A stretch of DNA of 64,000 nucleotides from Sandaracinaceae bacterium (GCA_016706685.1 JADJJE010000015.1:124001-188000); one strand, 5' to 3'; positions 8,466 through 17,212 are shown, counted from the first letter of the stretch. Notes: generated by a model not told the origin, from the sequence alone. Numbers and translations are program-made.

Positions 8466-9419
8466 TCACAGGAGCGCGACGTTTCCGCCCCACGCCGCGA
8501 GCCCTGCCACGAGCGGGATGGTGAAGTTGTCGTCGAGGCGGCCGCTCAGCACCTCCGCCACCGCCCCTGCGCTGCCGCCCGCGAGCGCGACGCCCAACGC
8601 GACCCCCACGGGCAGATGGTGGCCCAGCAGCAGGACCGGCAGGCACATGAGCGTGCCCGCTGCAACGAAGGCCAGCGACCCCTCGAGCGAGCGCCCGCCC
8701 GGCAAGCGCGTGCGCCCGAAACGCCGGCCGATGATGGCGGCGAACGGGTCGCCGAAGCCCAGCACCACCACGCCCACGGCGCAGCCCACGGTCGGCACGA
8801 ACAGCGCCAGCAGCATGAGCGCCAACGCGTACCACGACGCCGAGTTGATGCGGTGGCGCTCGTAGGGGTGCGCCACCTTCCCGAAGGCACGCATCAGCAC
8901 TTCGTTGGCCCGCGGGCTCAGCTTGCGGCTGCTCTCCATCAAGATGGCCGACGTCAGGAAGCCGCCCGCCACCCACAGCATGCGCTCCGTGAAGACCTCG
9001 ATCACGAAGAGCGCGAAGAGCGACGAGCACACGTGGAAGAAGTTGCGCGAGTAGTTGGTGGGCCGCAGCGAGGGCACGCGGTGGCCAACGCGACCCAGCG
9101 CCGCGACCAGGTCTTCGTAGTGCGGGCCCACGGCCACACGCAGGGCGACCCACGGGGCCACCTCCTGCGTGTCCGCGGTCGGAGCGGCAGCGAGCGCCTG
9201 CGCCAGCGCCGCGCTGCACGTGGCCACTTCGCCCTCGCTGCTCGCGAGCGTCCCGAGCCGCGCGGTGAGCTGCGCGAGCGTGGCGTGCAGCGCTGCCGCG
9301 CGACCCGGCACGAAGCGCGCAGGGTCCAGCTCGAGGAGCGTGCCGTAGAGTTCGAGCGCGAGGTCGGCCGCTGGGGGGCGCGTGCCGGGTTCAGCATCCA
9401 TGGGCCGGGAGACTGCCAA
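8466..9419 (-). CDS. CTP-dependent lipid kinase-like membrane protein (dolichol/phytol/DGK1 type)
   Basis: 317 residues. The first 130 are soluble and helical. Several membrane segments follow (LFALFVIEVFTERMLWVAGG, ALALMLLALFVPTVGCAVGV, ALGVALAGGSAGAVAEVLSG). The family motifs are GFGDPFAAIIGRRFGR then RSLEGSLAF, and near the C-terminus AEVLSGRLDDNFTIPLVAG; these match the CTP-transferase group containing phytol kinase VTE5, dolichol kinase and yeast Dgk1. The expected reaction is CTP-dependent phosphorylation of a prenol, diacylglycerol or similar lipid alcohol. The substrate is unknown. An ATG at 9401 is an alternative start. Confidence 0.78.
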   Translation of the reverse strand: MAVSRPMDAEPGTRPPAADLALELYGTLLELDPARFVPGRAAALHATLAQLTARLGTLASSEGEVATCSAALAQALAAAPTADTQEVAPWVALRVAVGPHYEDLVAALGRVGHRVPSLRPTNYSRNFFHVCSSLFALFVIEVFTERMLWVAGGFLTSAILMESSRKLSPRANEVLMRAFGKVAHPYERHRINSASWYALALMLLALFVPTVGCAVGVVVLGFGDPFAAIIGRRFGRTRLPGGRSLEGSLAFVAAGTLMCLPVLLLGHHLPVGVALGVALAGGSAGAVAEVLSGRLDDNFTIPLVAGLAAWGGNVALL

Positions 9420-9471
9420 ACTCCCGAACGCCGGTCGAGAGCGGTGCGTGAGCGTGCCCGTTAACGACGAC

Positions 9472-9493
9472 AGGCGACCCCGGGGGGCCGCCT
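9472..9493 (-). terminator. GC-rich hairpin downstream of the PEGA gene
   Basis: AGGCG pairs with CGCCT, then one mismatch and three further G-C pairs around a 4-nt loop, 30 nt past the stop of the leftward PEGA gene. No T-run follows, so it may be only a weak intrinsic terminator. Confidence 0.4.
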
Positions 9494-9522
9494 GCAGTCA
9501 GGTCAGGAGCGGAAGCTCGCGC

Positions 9523-11589
9523 TCAGTGGAACTTGTACGTGAAGCCGAGGCGCCCGGTGAACACCGACGCTTGGTTGCCACGCGCGCCCGTGGCGCTCTC
9601 GGTGCGGAACAGGCCGTCGTAGATGTTGCGCTCGGTGCCGAGGAGGTTGCCCTCGAACGTGGTGAACAGGTTCCAGTAGGGCGTGAGGCGCAGCTCGAAC
9701 GAGCCGCCGATGCGCACCATGCCGGTGGTGTCGGTGAGGCGCGCGTCCATGACGGTGGGGGTGTTGCGCGTGTAGCGGTCGCGGTAGAAGTCGAAGCCGA
9801 CCCACAGGGTCATGGCCGCGCGCTTCGCGAAGAGGATGCTCGCCAGAGCCTCCGCGCCGACGCGGAGCGAGTTGGCGCTCTCCGGCCCGATGCCGCCGCC
9901 GAAGAACACCTGGGCGCCGAGGCCGATCTGCGGGGTGACACGCCACGCCACGCGCGAGCGCGCCTCGAACTCGAAGAGCCGATGGTTGCCACGGATGGCG
10001 ATACCGCCGTCGATCCACTCGGCGAAGCCGGTGCTGGCCCGCAGCTCGAAGAAGCTGGGGTAGCCCACGCTCATGTCGATGAGCGCCTGCGAGGTGGGGA
10101 TGACGTTGGCCGCGAAGCTGGTCTGGCCGGCGTAGTTCTCGAGGCGCTCGCGCTCGAGGCGGGCGCGCTCCTCGTCGCTCATGGCGCCCTCTTCGATGAG
10201 GGCCACGTCGAACAGGCGCGGCTCGGCCCCAGGGGTGAGCATGACCTGCGCTACGTGCGGGTCGTAGCCCGGCGCGCGCACCTCGAGGCGACGGTTGCCG
10301 GACGGCACGGTGCCCTCGTACGGGACGGGGCCGATCTGCTCGCCGTCGATGTACAAGGCGCTGCCGGGGATGTTGGAGCGCACGATGACGCGCACGGGCT
10401 CGGCGCCCAGGTTGGCGTCCACTTCGCAGTTGCGGCCGGGGCCGACGGTGCAGGTGGTGCGGTACTCCTCGAAGCCGGGAGCGCGGACGACCACGGCGTG
10501 CGTGCCGGCGGTGGCCGACTCGACGACGATGGGCGGTGCGCCGCGCTCTTCACCATCGATGAGGACCACCGCGCCAGGCGTGGAGGAGCGCACAATGATG
10601 GAGCCGGGGGCCAAGACGACCTCCTGCAGCACGATGTTGACGGCGCGGCGCTGGCCGGCCTCGATGGTGACGGGCTGCGAGATGGGCTGGAAGCCGGTCA
10701 TGGACACCTCGAGGATGTGCTCCCCGGGGGTGATGCCCTCACGCGTGACGGGGCCGGCCCCGAGGGCCTCACCGTCCAGCACCACGCTGGCGCCGCGCGG
10801 CTGCGTGACCACCACCAGGGTGCCGCCGGGCGGCACGTCGGGGCGCAGCTGGACTTCCACGCGGGCGCGCTCGCCGGCGCGGATCTCCACCTGCTGCGAC
10901 TGAGTCTGGAAGCCCTCGGCGCGGACCTCGATCTGGTGCACGCCGGCCGTCACGTTGTCCACGACGGTGGGCGTCGAGCCGCGCGGGTCGCCATCGATGT
11001 AGATGGCCGCGCCGCTGATGTCCGCCGCCACGAGCACCGAGCCCGTGGACGGAGCCTGACGCTCGAGGATCACCGGCAGCGCCAGCTGCTGGGCGCCTCC
11101 GACCTGCACCCACTGGGTGAACGTGACGTAGCCCTCGCGGTCGATCTGGATGAGGTGGCGGCCGGGCTCCACCATCTGCTGCATGGGGACGGCGCCGACG
11201 GGCTGGCCGTCGATGCGCACCGTGGCGCCCGTGGCGGAGTCATTGGCGGCGGCGATGGTGATCTCGCCGAGCGGGTCCAGCACGCCGCGGAAGGTCTCGT
11301 TGCGGCGGACGACATTGACGGAGACGCTCGCGTCACGGTGGCGCGGCAGGCGGAAGATGAGCGTGTGGGCGCCGCGGGTGATGCGTACGCGCCGCAGTGG
11401 GGTGACACCGAGGTTTTGTCCGGTGGCGCTGTCCAGGAACACGGTGGCTCCGGGCGGGGTGGACTCGATGTTGACAGGGATGGTGCCCGCTTGCGCGTTG
11501 GCCGCGGGCGCCGGCAGCAGCATGGCGAACAATACGGCGGCAACAAGGGCACCCGTGGGCGCTAGGCGTTCTACTTGGTTTCGAAGCAC
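9523..11589 (-). CDS. PEGA-repeat outer-membrane protein with C-terminal beta-barrel-like domain
   Basis: 688 residues from a GTG at 11589 preceded by a GAGAGGA ribosome site; the longer frame from 11631 lacks this. A signal peptide ends at ANA-QA (about residue 32). Six PEGA-type repeats of about 70-85 residues follow (to about residue 460), each with a beta pair around an (I/L)DG turn and ending in EGY, TGF or PGF (for example GAAIYIDGDPRGSTPTVVDN). A short charged linker (EERARLERERLENYA) leads to a strand-rich domain of about 190 residues ending GRLGFTYKFH, consistent with an outer-membrane barrel. PEGA repeats are linked to surface-layer and envelope proteins in myxobacteria. Probable role: envelope scaffold or ligand display; partner unknown. 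Confidence 0.82.
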   Translation of the reverse strand: MLRNQVERLAPTGALVAAVLFAMLLPAPAANAQAGTIPVNIESTPPGATVFLDSATGQNLGVTPLRRVRITRGAHTLIFRLPRHRDASVSVNVVRRNETFRGVLDPLGEITIAAANDSATGATVRIDGQPVGAVPMQQMVEPGRHLIQIDREGYVTFTQWVQVGGAQQLALPVILERQAPSTGSVLVAADISGAAIYIDGDPRGSTPTVVDNVTAGVHQIEVRAEGFQTQSQQVEIRAGERARVEVQLRPDVPPGGTLVVVTQPRGASVVLDGEALGAGPVTREGITPGEHILEVSMTGFQPISQPVTIEAGQRRAVNIVLQEVVLAPGSIIVRSSTPGAVVLIDGEERGAPPIVVESATAGTHAVVVRAPGFEEYRTTCTVGPGRNCEVDANLGAEPVRVIVRSNIPGSALYIDGEQIGPVPYEGTVPSGNRRLEVRAPGYDPHVAQVMLTPGAEPRLFDVALIEEGAMSDEERARLERERLENYAGQTSFAANVIPTSQALIDMSVGYPSFFELRASTGFAEWIDGGIAIRGNHRLFEFEARSRVAWRVTPQIGLGAQVFFGGGIGPESANSLRVGAEALASILFAKRAAMTLWVGFDFYRDRYTRNTPTVMDARLTDTTGMVRIGGSFELRLTPYWNLFTTFEGNLLGTERNIYDGLFRTESATGARGNQASVFTGRLGFTYKFH

Positions 11590-11745
11590 GGTAGTCCTCT
11601 CTTCTCTTCCTTGGACGGGTCTACGCTCCACGACGCTGACCCCCCAGATGGCTGGAATGTGGGGGAGGCTACCATAGGGCCCCCCCGAGTGCTCCCCCTT
11701 TCGGGACAGCCACCTCGCGCTACACAGCTATGGCCAGGCTGTTTT

Positions 11746-12378
11746 TCACCCCTGTGGGCGGACCGCCCCGTCGAGTTGGAGGTGCGCGCCGCATGCCCGC
11801 AGCATCGCGGCATAGGCGCGGTGGCCGCCTTCGCCTGCGGTGAGCGCCATGCCCACGGTCACCGACATGAGCAGCGAGGCGAGCGCTCGGGGGGTGGACG
11901 CGCCGGCCACCAAACGGTTCAGGATGGCAGGAGTGTCGATGCGCATCGCGCGGATGACGGCACCCAGCTCACTGTGTCGTCGGATGTCGAGCGGGACGGC
12001 GGCCATGAACAGCGGCACGCTCTCGTCCACACGGTGCAGCTCGATCGCCGCATCCAGCAGCGCGAGCAGGCGTTCCTGGCGCGACCCGGGGCCGTCCACC
12101 ACGGGACGATAGGCGTCCGCGATGCGCCGCTCGGCGTCGCGGTACACCTCCACGTACAAGCCCTGCTTGTCGCCGAAGTAGTGATAGAGCGTGGACGTGG
12201 TGTACCCGGCTGCCTCCGCGATCTCACGCACGTTGGCGGGTCCGAAGCCGCGCCGGGCGAAGTGCAGCCGCGCTGCCGCGAGGAGCGCGTCGTGGCTGCG
12301 CTCCGAGTCGGAGCCCGGCGGACGCCCTGCCGGCTTCTGGCGCGCGGGGCTCGGGCTCTTGCGGGATGCGGCGCTCAT
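11746..12378 (-). CDS. TetR/AcrR family transcriptional regulator
   Basis: 210 residues. The helix-turn-helix is in residues 28-75 (ANVREIAEAAGYTTSTLYHY, FGDKQGLY), preceded by a basic Pro-rich N-terminus. The C-terminal ligand domain is about 130 helical residues. It is the last gene of the six-gene leftward operon that begins at 17212, only 18 nt after the VOC gene, so it may sense a product of that pathway and autoregulate. Its effector is unknown. Confidence 0.88.
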   Translation of the reverse strand: MSAASRKSPSPARQKPAGRPPGSDSERSHDALLAAARLHFARRGFGPANVREIAEAAGYTTSTLYHYFGDKQGLYVEVYRDAERRIADAYRPVVDGPGSRQERLLALLDAAIELHRVDESVPLFMAAVPLDIRRHSELGAVIRAMRIDTPAILNRLVAGASTPRALASLLMSVTVGMALTAGEGGHRAYAAMLRACGAHLQLDGAVRPQG

Positions 12379-12386
12379 GGGCTCCG

Positions 12387-12401
12387 CGTGACCGTATCAC
12401 G
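12387..12401. promoter_or_regulatory. Short inverted repeat before the TetR gene
   Basis: CGTGA-CCGTA-TCACG is a perfect 5+5 inverted repeat between the VOC stop (which it overlaps) and the TetR start, 9 nt upstream of the latter. It may be an internal operator for the regulator, but five-base arms in such GC-rich DNA can arise by chance. Confidence 0.3.
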
Positions 12402-13011
12402 GCCGCGCGAAGCGGCGCTTCGTGCGTAGCGCGGCTGCCCACGCACGCACGGCGGGCTCGATGGACAGCGGCCGGCCCAGCGCGGTGAAGTCCAGGATCT
12501 CGAGGTAGATGCCGAGCTCTGCGCGGGTGTCGTAGTAACGGTAGTCGAAGGACAGCCCGCGCCCGAGCGCCAGACCGCCGCGCACAGCCTCCGGGTAACC
12601 GGCCGCCACGAGCTGCGCACCGATGCGCCCCACGCCGGGCTGGTAGATCCCCGCGTGGTGCAGGCGCGCCTCCGCGCCGTCCAGCATGGCCGTGTAGAAG
12701 TCCGTGCCGCGCCCTGGGCCGAGGAACTCCACCTGGGTGTCGCCGGCATAGCCGAGGCCAACCTCGAGCGTGCAGCGCCGCGGCTCGCCTCGCTCCTGCC
12801 AGCCCGTGGCCGGGATGCGGGCCACCAAGAAGGGGCCGGCGCCCAGCGACTCGGCGACGGCGCAGCAGCGCCGCACGTCGCGGCAGGCGATGCCGTACTG
12901 CTGGGCTGCCGCCAGCCCGTACGTGTCCCGGAAGCGGCTGGGCAGCCGGGACGCGAGCGTTGGCACGTCGAAGCGCTCCAGCACCCGCGAGAGCAGGTCA
13001 ACGCTCGCCAC
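12397..13011 (-). CDS. VOC (glyoxalase-fold) family protein
   Basis: 204 residues from a GTG at 13011; this start overlaps the end of the upstream epimerase gene by 14 nt, and the longer frame to 13233 is only a shadow of that gene. The C-terminal half carries the VOC pattern (VEFLGPGRGTDFYT, LHHAGIYQPGV, QLVAAGYPEAV and a final YLEILDFT), as in Glyoxalase_4 proteins. Such proteins bind a metal and act as isomerases, epimerases or dioxygenases. Here it probably acts on the product of the neighbouring aminotransferase/epimerase/sulfotransferase; the reaction cannot be assigned. Confidence 0.72.
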   Translation of the reverse strand: MASVDLLSRVLERFDVPTLASRLPSRFRDTYGLAAAQQYGIACRDVRRCCAVAESLGAGPFLVARIPATGWQERGEPRRCTLEVGLGYAGDTQVEFLGPGRGTDFYTAMLDGAEARLHHAGIYQPGVGRIGAQLVAAGYPEAVRGGLALGRGLSFDYRYYDTRAELGIYLEILDFTALGRPLSIEPAVRAWAAALRTKRRFARP

Positions 13012-14080
13012 GCGCGCGCTCCTTGCGGGGCATCCACGCCTTCGCGGCGTTCCACGCTGCCTTGGCCAGGGTGAGGGCCTCGAGGGCCTCGGGCAGCAGC
13101 GGCCGCTGGCCGTGCTCCACGGCGTAGTGCCGTGAGTTGGCGAGCGCCACGACGCGCGCGACGGGGCCCACGCGGTCCACCAGGTGCACGCTGCGGCCGA
13201 GCCCGGCGCGCACCTCCGTGAGGTACTCGGCATAGCTGCGGCGCTGGTAGTCCAGCAGCGCCTGGCTCTCGTCGGAGTCCACCCAGTCGGTCAGGTAGAG
13301 GTGCTGACCGAACGCCTCGCGCGGCATGGGCGCGATGCCCATGGACGCGAACGCCTCGTTCAGCCAGTCGCGGTACGTGTAGCGGTTGGCCGCCCCGCCT
13401 CCCAGCAGCAGCACGCGGCCCTCGATGTCGTCGCGCACCAGCGAGTTGGCGATGGCCAGCGCCACGTCTTCCGGGTGCGTGAACTCCACGCGGGTGTCGG
13501 CGTGCATGTCGAAGATGAAGGGCCCGAGCGCGGCCGGCTCCACCGGCGGCGTGACGGCCAGCCGGAAGACCACCCAGCGCAGCGACGACGCCTGCAGGTC
13601 GCGCTCACTGTCGAGCTTCTGCCGGGTGTAGTTGTCCGACGCCTGCACCGGGTCGCTGGCCCGGCGCGGCGGGGTGGCGCGTGCGTTGTCGCCGAACACG
13701 GCGGCGCTGGACGTGAAGGTCAGCCGCGGGCGCTTCGCCGAGGCCTCGCAGAGCGCGATGAGCGTGCGTGTGGCCTGCACGTTGACCTTGTACGCCATGC
13801 GCTGGTCCACGTCGGTGGCGGGTGGGATCACCGCGGCCAGGTGGATGACGTGGTCCACGCCCAGCACGGCGCTCGCCAGCGTGGCCCGGTCGCAGATGCT
13901 GCCCCAGCGCACGGTCACGCCGGCCGGGAGCGCACGCGCACGCTGACGGTTGCGGGGGCTGTCGAGGTCCAGCGCCACCACCCGGTAGCCGCGCTTCGCG
14001 AGCGCCTGCACGGTCACCACGCCCACGTTCCCGCAGGCCCCCGTGACGAGCACCGTCTGCGGTCCGAGCGGCGTGGTCAT
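12998..14080 (-). CDS. NAD-dependent epimerase/dehydratase family protein
   Basis: 360 residues from the ATG at 14080, which overlaps the aminotransferase stop (ATGA). The N-terminal motif is TGACGNVG (residues 13-20), Asp at the end of the second strand (ALDLDS) favours NAD(H), HLAAVIPPATD is near residue 85, and the catalytic Tyr-Lys is in NYTRQKLDSE. The C-terminus is a substrate domain with HLYLTDWVDSDESQALLDYQ. It may epimerise, reduce or dehydrate a sugar or polyketide/terpenoid-like substrate. Its position between aminotransferase and VOC genes places it in one pathway with them. Confidence 0.85.
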   Translation of the reverse strand: MTTPLGPQTVLVTGACGNVGVVTVQALAKRGYRVVALDLDSPRNRQRARALPAGVTVRWGSICDRATLASAVLGVDHVIHLAAVIPPATDVDQRMAYKVNVQATRTLIALCEASAKRPRLTFTSSAAVFGDNARATPPRRASDPVQASDNYTRQKLDSERDLQASSLRWVVFRLAVTPPVEPAALGPFIFDMHADTRVEFTHPEDVALAIANSLVRDDIEGRVLLLGGGAANRYTYRDWLNEAFASMGIAPMPREAFGQHLYLTDWVDSDESQALLDYQRRSYAEYLTEVRAGLGRSVHLVDRVGPVARVVALANSRHYAVEHGQRPLLPEALEALTLAKAAWNAAKAWMPRKERARGER

Positions 14081-15381
14081 ACGCCCTCCGCGAGTTGTTG
14101 CGCCACCACGCGGAACGCCTCGTTGGTCTGCGCCACGTCCTCGTCCGTGTGCACCCCGGAGACGAAGAACTTTTCGGCTGCCTTGAGCACCCCCTGGCGC
14201 AGCAGCAAGTCCGAGAAGCGCATGTGTCGCAGCGTGTCGGCCTTGCCCACCGAGCGGTGGTCGCGCGGCTCTTGGTCGGTGAACCAGATCTGGAACACGG
14301 TGGGGTCTCCACACACTTGGGCAGGCACGCCGGCGTCGCTCATCGCGGTGCGCAGGCCCGCCATCAACGCGCTCCCCACGGCGTCCATGCGCGCGTAGAT
14401 CTCGCCCTTCTCGAGCTCGGCGATCACGGCGCAGGCCACCCCGGTGGACACCGGGTTCGAGCTGAACGTGCCCGTCTGCATGGTGAACGGCAGCATGCGC
14501 AGGCGCCTCCGGGGGTCGGCCAGGTCCATGATGTCCGCGCGCCCACACAGCACGCCCAGCGGAAGGCCGCCGCTGATGGCCTTGCCGGTGCTGCACAGGT
14601 CGGGGGTCACGCCGTAGCGGGTCTGCGCGCCGCCGAGCCCGAGACGGAAGCCCGTGACCACTTCGTCGAAGATCAGCGGGATGCCGAAGTTGGCGGTGAT
14701 GGTGCGCAGCCCCGACAAGAAGAGCGGGTGCGGCAGGAACGACCGCTGGATGGGCTCCACGATCACGCCGGCGAGCTCGTCGTGGTGCCGCTCGATGATC
14801 GCCGCGGTGGTCTCGAGGTCGTTGAAGGGGGCCACCAGCACCTCGGCCTGCACGCTGCGCGGGATGCCGTGCGAGTTGGGCACGCTGCGCGGGTAGGGGG
14901 CGTTACCCATCGTCCACTGATTGCTCATCAGCGCGTAGTCGTGCATCCCGTGGTAGCCGCCCTCGAACTTCAGGATCTTGTCACGGCCTCGGAACGCACG
15001 CGCCAGGCGCAGCGCGAAGAACGTGGCCTCCGTCCCGCTGCTGTGCAGCGACACCTTCTCGGCGCAGGGCACGTGCTCCACGATCTTCTCGGCCAAGCGG
15101 ATGGCGTTCTCGTGGATGACCAGGTGCGACGTGCCGTCGAGGCCCACTCGCGTCAGCGCCTCGAGCACGGCGGGGTGCGCGTGGCCCAGCACGTGCGGGC
15201 CCGAGCCCAGCAGGTAGTCGATGTACTCGTTGCCGCTCACGTCGGTGAGGCGCGAGCCGCGCGCGGTGCCCACCACGAAGTTGAGCTCCTCCTCGAACGT
15301 GAACGCTCGCGTGCCCGTGGCCAGCAGCCGCTCGGCCCTGGCGATGAGCTCACGCTCTCTCTCGGTCCGCTGGATCATCAT
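14077..15381 (-). CDS. Class III aminotransferase, glutamate-1-semialdehyde aminomutase-like
   Basis: 434 residues; tandem ATGs at 15381 and 15378, the first overlapping the sulfotransferase stop. PLP-fold landmarks are HSSGTEATFFALRLAR, KFEGGYHGMHDY, the Asp in IFDEVVTGFRL, and the Schiff-base lysine in CSTGKAISGGLP. The sequence is close to HemL-type enzymes, but its place in an operon with sulfotransferase and epimerase argues for transamination of a specialised substrate rather than tetrapyrrole synthesis. The expected reaction is transfer of an amino group to a carbonyl produced by the pathway. Confidence 0.88.
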   Translation of the reverse strand: MMIQRTERERELIARAERLLATGTRAFTFEEELNFVVGTARGSRLTDVSGNEYIDYLLGSGPHVLGHAHPAVLEALTRVGLDGTSHLVIHENAIRLAEKIVEHVPCAEKVSLHSSGTEATFFALRLARAFRGRDKILKFEGGYHGMHDYALMSNQWTMGNAPYPRSVPNSHGIPRSVQAEVLVAPFNDLETTAAIIERHHDELAGVIVEPIQRSFLPHPLFLSGLRTITANFGIPLIFDEVVTGFRLGLGGAQTRYGVTPDLCSTGKAISGGLPLGVLCGRADIMDLADPRRRLRMLPFTMQTGTFSSNPVSTGVACAVIAELEKGEIYARMDAVGSALMAGLRTAMSDAGVPAQVCGDPTVFQIWFTDQEPRDHRSVGKADTLRHMRFSDLLLRQGVLKAAEKFFVSGVHTDEDVAQTNEAFRVVAQQLAEGV

Positions 15382-16598
15382 TCGCCGGCGCTCCTCTTCT
15401 CGATGCTGCGCGGGAAGCGCGCGATGTACTGGGCGAAGCGCTCGTGGACCATGGCCCGCGGCACGCCGAAGTCGCTGCGCTCGTAGTCGTGGGTGCCGAA
15501 GCGGCCGGGAGGGTTCGCCGCTTGCCACGCGCGCAGGGCGGCCTCGGCGTGCGCCGGAAAGGGCTGATCGAAGCGCTGGTAGATGCGCGCCACCTCGCCC
15601 ACGGGGTCGGCCATGAAGTCGTTGAAGTACACGTCGTGGAACTGGTGCTCGCGTCCACGCCGCAGCTCGATGCCGCGGTCGCACGCGCGCGCCCACACCT
15701 CCAGCTGCTCACGCGCGATGCGCGGCCGGTCGGGGGTGACCTCCATGAGCGACCGGAAGTGCGCGCACAGGCTCACGTAGGACGGCAGCACCGAGGCCGG
15801 GTCGCGGTGCGTCCAGATCACGCAGGCGTCCGGGTAGGTGTCCAGGTAGGCCTCGAGGTTGCGCAGGTGCACGGGGTACTTGTCGAGCCAGCGCTTCTCG
15901 GGCTCGTACGAGCCCACCAGCTGGAGCGCGCGCTTGTGCCGCGCGTAGGTCGCGCGGTGCACCGTGTTCGCGTACCACTCGGAGTACGTGGGCACCGTGT
16001 TCACGACCTCGAAGCGGTCGTCGCTGAAGCCCTGCCCCAGCAGGCGGCCCGGCTCGTCCGGCCCCTCGGCGGTCATGAAGTGGATGGACTCGAGCACGCT
16101 CTTGCCGGCCGCGTACATCATGTCGAGCTCGATCTTGGCGTGCTGGAAGTCGCGTGCGGCTGGCCACGTGGCGTGCGGCGGCCGCGGCTGTGGGTGCAGC
16201 GCCAGCCAGTACTGGAGGTGCTGCATGTCCGGGTTGGCGCCCATCAAGTAGTGCAGGGCGGTGCTGCCGGTGCGCACCATGCCCGTGATCACCAGCGGCC
16301 GCGCGATGCGGTGCGAGGCGCTCTCGGGCTGCAAGTGGAACCAGTCCTCCGTACGCAGGCGCGACGTGAGCAGACCCACCAGCTGGTAGGCCATGGCCAG
16401 CTTGCCCTGGGTGTGGAAGCGCGCCTCATGGTCGTACGAGTAGAGCAGCCGCGTTAGGCCCTCGCGGTAGCTCGGGTCGCCGAAGTCGCTGAGCCCCGTC
16501 GCGCGCATGGCCACGTCGTGGAAGAGCTGCTCGCGCGACTGCCACGCGCCCTGGTGGATCGCGCGCGCGGCGCTCGAGTCTGCGGAGAGGCCGCTCAC
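15378..16598 (-). CDS. Sulfotransferase family protein
   Basis: 406 residues from a GTG at 16598 overlapping the stop of the preceding gene (GTGA). The PAPS 5'-phosphosulfate loop is ITGMVRTGSTALHYLM (about residues 100-115) and the 3'-phosphate motif is VIWTHRDPASVLPSYVSLCA (about 255-275), with KYPVHLRNLEAYL before it. This is the Sulfotransfer_3-type arrangement. The enzyme moves sulfate from PAPS to a hydroxyl or amine. With the aminotransferase and epimerase it suggests a sulfated aminated metabolite or lipid. Confidence 0.87.
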   Translation of the reverse strand: MSGLSADSSAARAIHQGAWQSREQLFHDVAMRATGLSDFGDPSYREGLTRLLYSYDHEARFHTQGKLAMAYQLVGLLTSRLRTEDWFHLQPESASHRIARPLVITGMVRTGSTALHYLMGANPDMQHLQYWLALHPQPRPPHATWPAARDFQHAKIELDMMYAAGKSVLESIHFMTAEGPDEPGRLLGQGFSDDRFEVVNTVPTYSEWYANTVHRATYARHKRALQLVGSYEPEKRWLDKYPVHLRNLEAYLDTYPDACVIWTHRDPASVLPSYVSLCAHFRSLMEVTPDRPRIAREQLEVWARACDRGIELRRGREHQFHDVYFNDFMADPVGEVARIYQRFDQPFPAHAEAALRAWQAANPPGRFGTHDYERSDFGVPRAMVHERFAQYIARFPRSIEKRSAGE

Positions 16599-17212
16599 GA
16601 GGCGCCCCCTTCCACCCAGCGCGAGAGCGAGGGCAGCAGCAGCTCGCCCACCACGGTCCGCGCGAGGCCGCTGGCGCCGCGTGGCAGGGCCTGGAGCTGC
16701 AGCTCGAGCGCGTCGTCCACCATCTGCACGCGCGAGATGGTGAGCGCGCTGGTGGCTACGGCCGTGGCTTGGGCGATGGCCGCCTTCTCGGGGCGCGTGA
16801 GGGCCGGCAAGCGCATCAGGTCCAGCACCACGGCGTTGCCCTTCGCGCTCACGATGAAGTCCGGCAGGCCCAGCTGCGCGCCCACGCGGTCGCCCACGCG
16901 CGAGAGGTCGATGCTCCCCGCGCGCAGCGTCGCGGCCAGCGGTCCTGGGGCGTCGTCGGGCACCTGCGCGCGGGTGTCGAAGAAGCGCAGCGTCAGGAGG
17001 CGCGCGCGCCCCCGGACCTCGAGGCCGCCGATCTCGAGGTCGGTCGAGAACGTGATCGGCGCCCGCAGCGCCTCCGCCACGCCCGCTACACGGAGCCGCG
17101 GGCCGGCGCCTTCGAGCGAGAGGGTGATGGGGGCGCGCGCGAGGGCACGCCTCAACCGCGAGAGCGGGATCCTCAGGCGTCCGCGCGAGAGCGTGCGAGG
17201 GCTGTTCAACAT
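16595..17212 (-). CDS. Hypothetical protein, possibly lipid-binding; first gene of the sulfotransferase operon
   Basis: 205 residues from the ATG at 17212. A basic N-terminus (SRGRLRIPLSRLRRALAR) precedes alternating beta-strand segments (APITLSLEGAGPRLRVAG, APITFSTDLEIGGLEVRG, KGNAVVLDLMRLPALT, VQMVDDALELQLQALP). This two-fold strand pattern is reminiscent of small lipid-binding beta-rich proteins (LmeA/DUF2993 kind), but I cannot confirm a family. No signal peptide is evident. It is coupled to the sulfotransferase by a GTGA overlap and opens the operon; the 105 nt upstream, shared with the divergent SDR gene, hold the likely promoters. Confidence 0.65.
   Translation of the reverse strand: MLNSPRTLSRGRLRIPLSRLRRALARAPITLSLEGAGPRLRVAGVAEALRAPITFSTDLEIGGLEVRGRARLLTLRFFDTRAQVPDDAPGPLAATLRAGSIDLSRVGDRVGAQLGLPDFIVSAKGNAVVLDLMRLPALTRPEKAAIAQATAVATSALTISRVQMVDDALELQLQALPRGASGLARTVVGELLLPSLSRWVEGGAS

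Noticed and set aside
9382..11565. 727-residue plus-strand frame opposite the PEGA gene
   Set aside because: Arg/His/Ala/Gly-rich antisense shadow with no domain, while the minus strand carries clear PEGA repeats, a signal peptide and a ribosome site.
14077..15381. hemL annotation for the aminotransferase
   Set aside because: Operon context with sulfotransferase and epimerase points to specialised metabolism; the family call is safer than the gene symbol.
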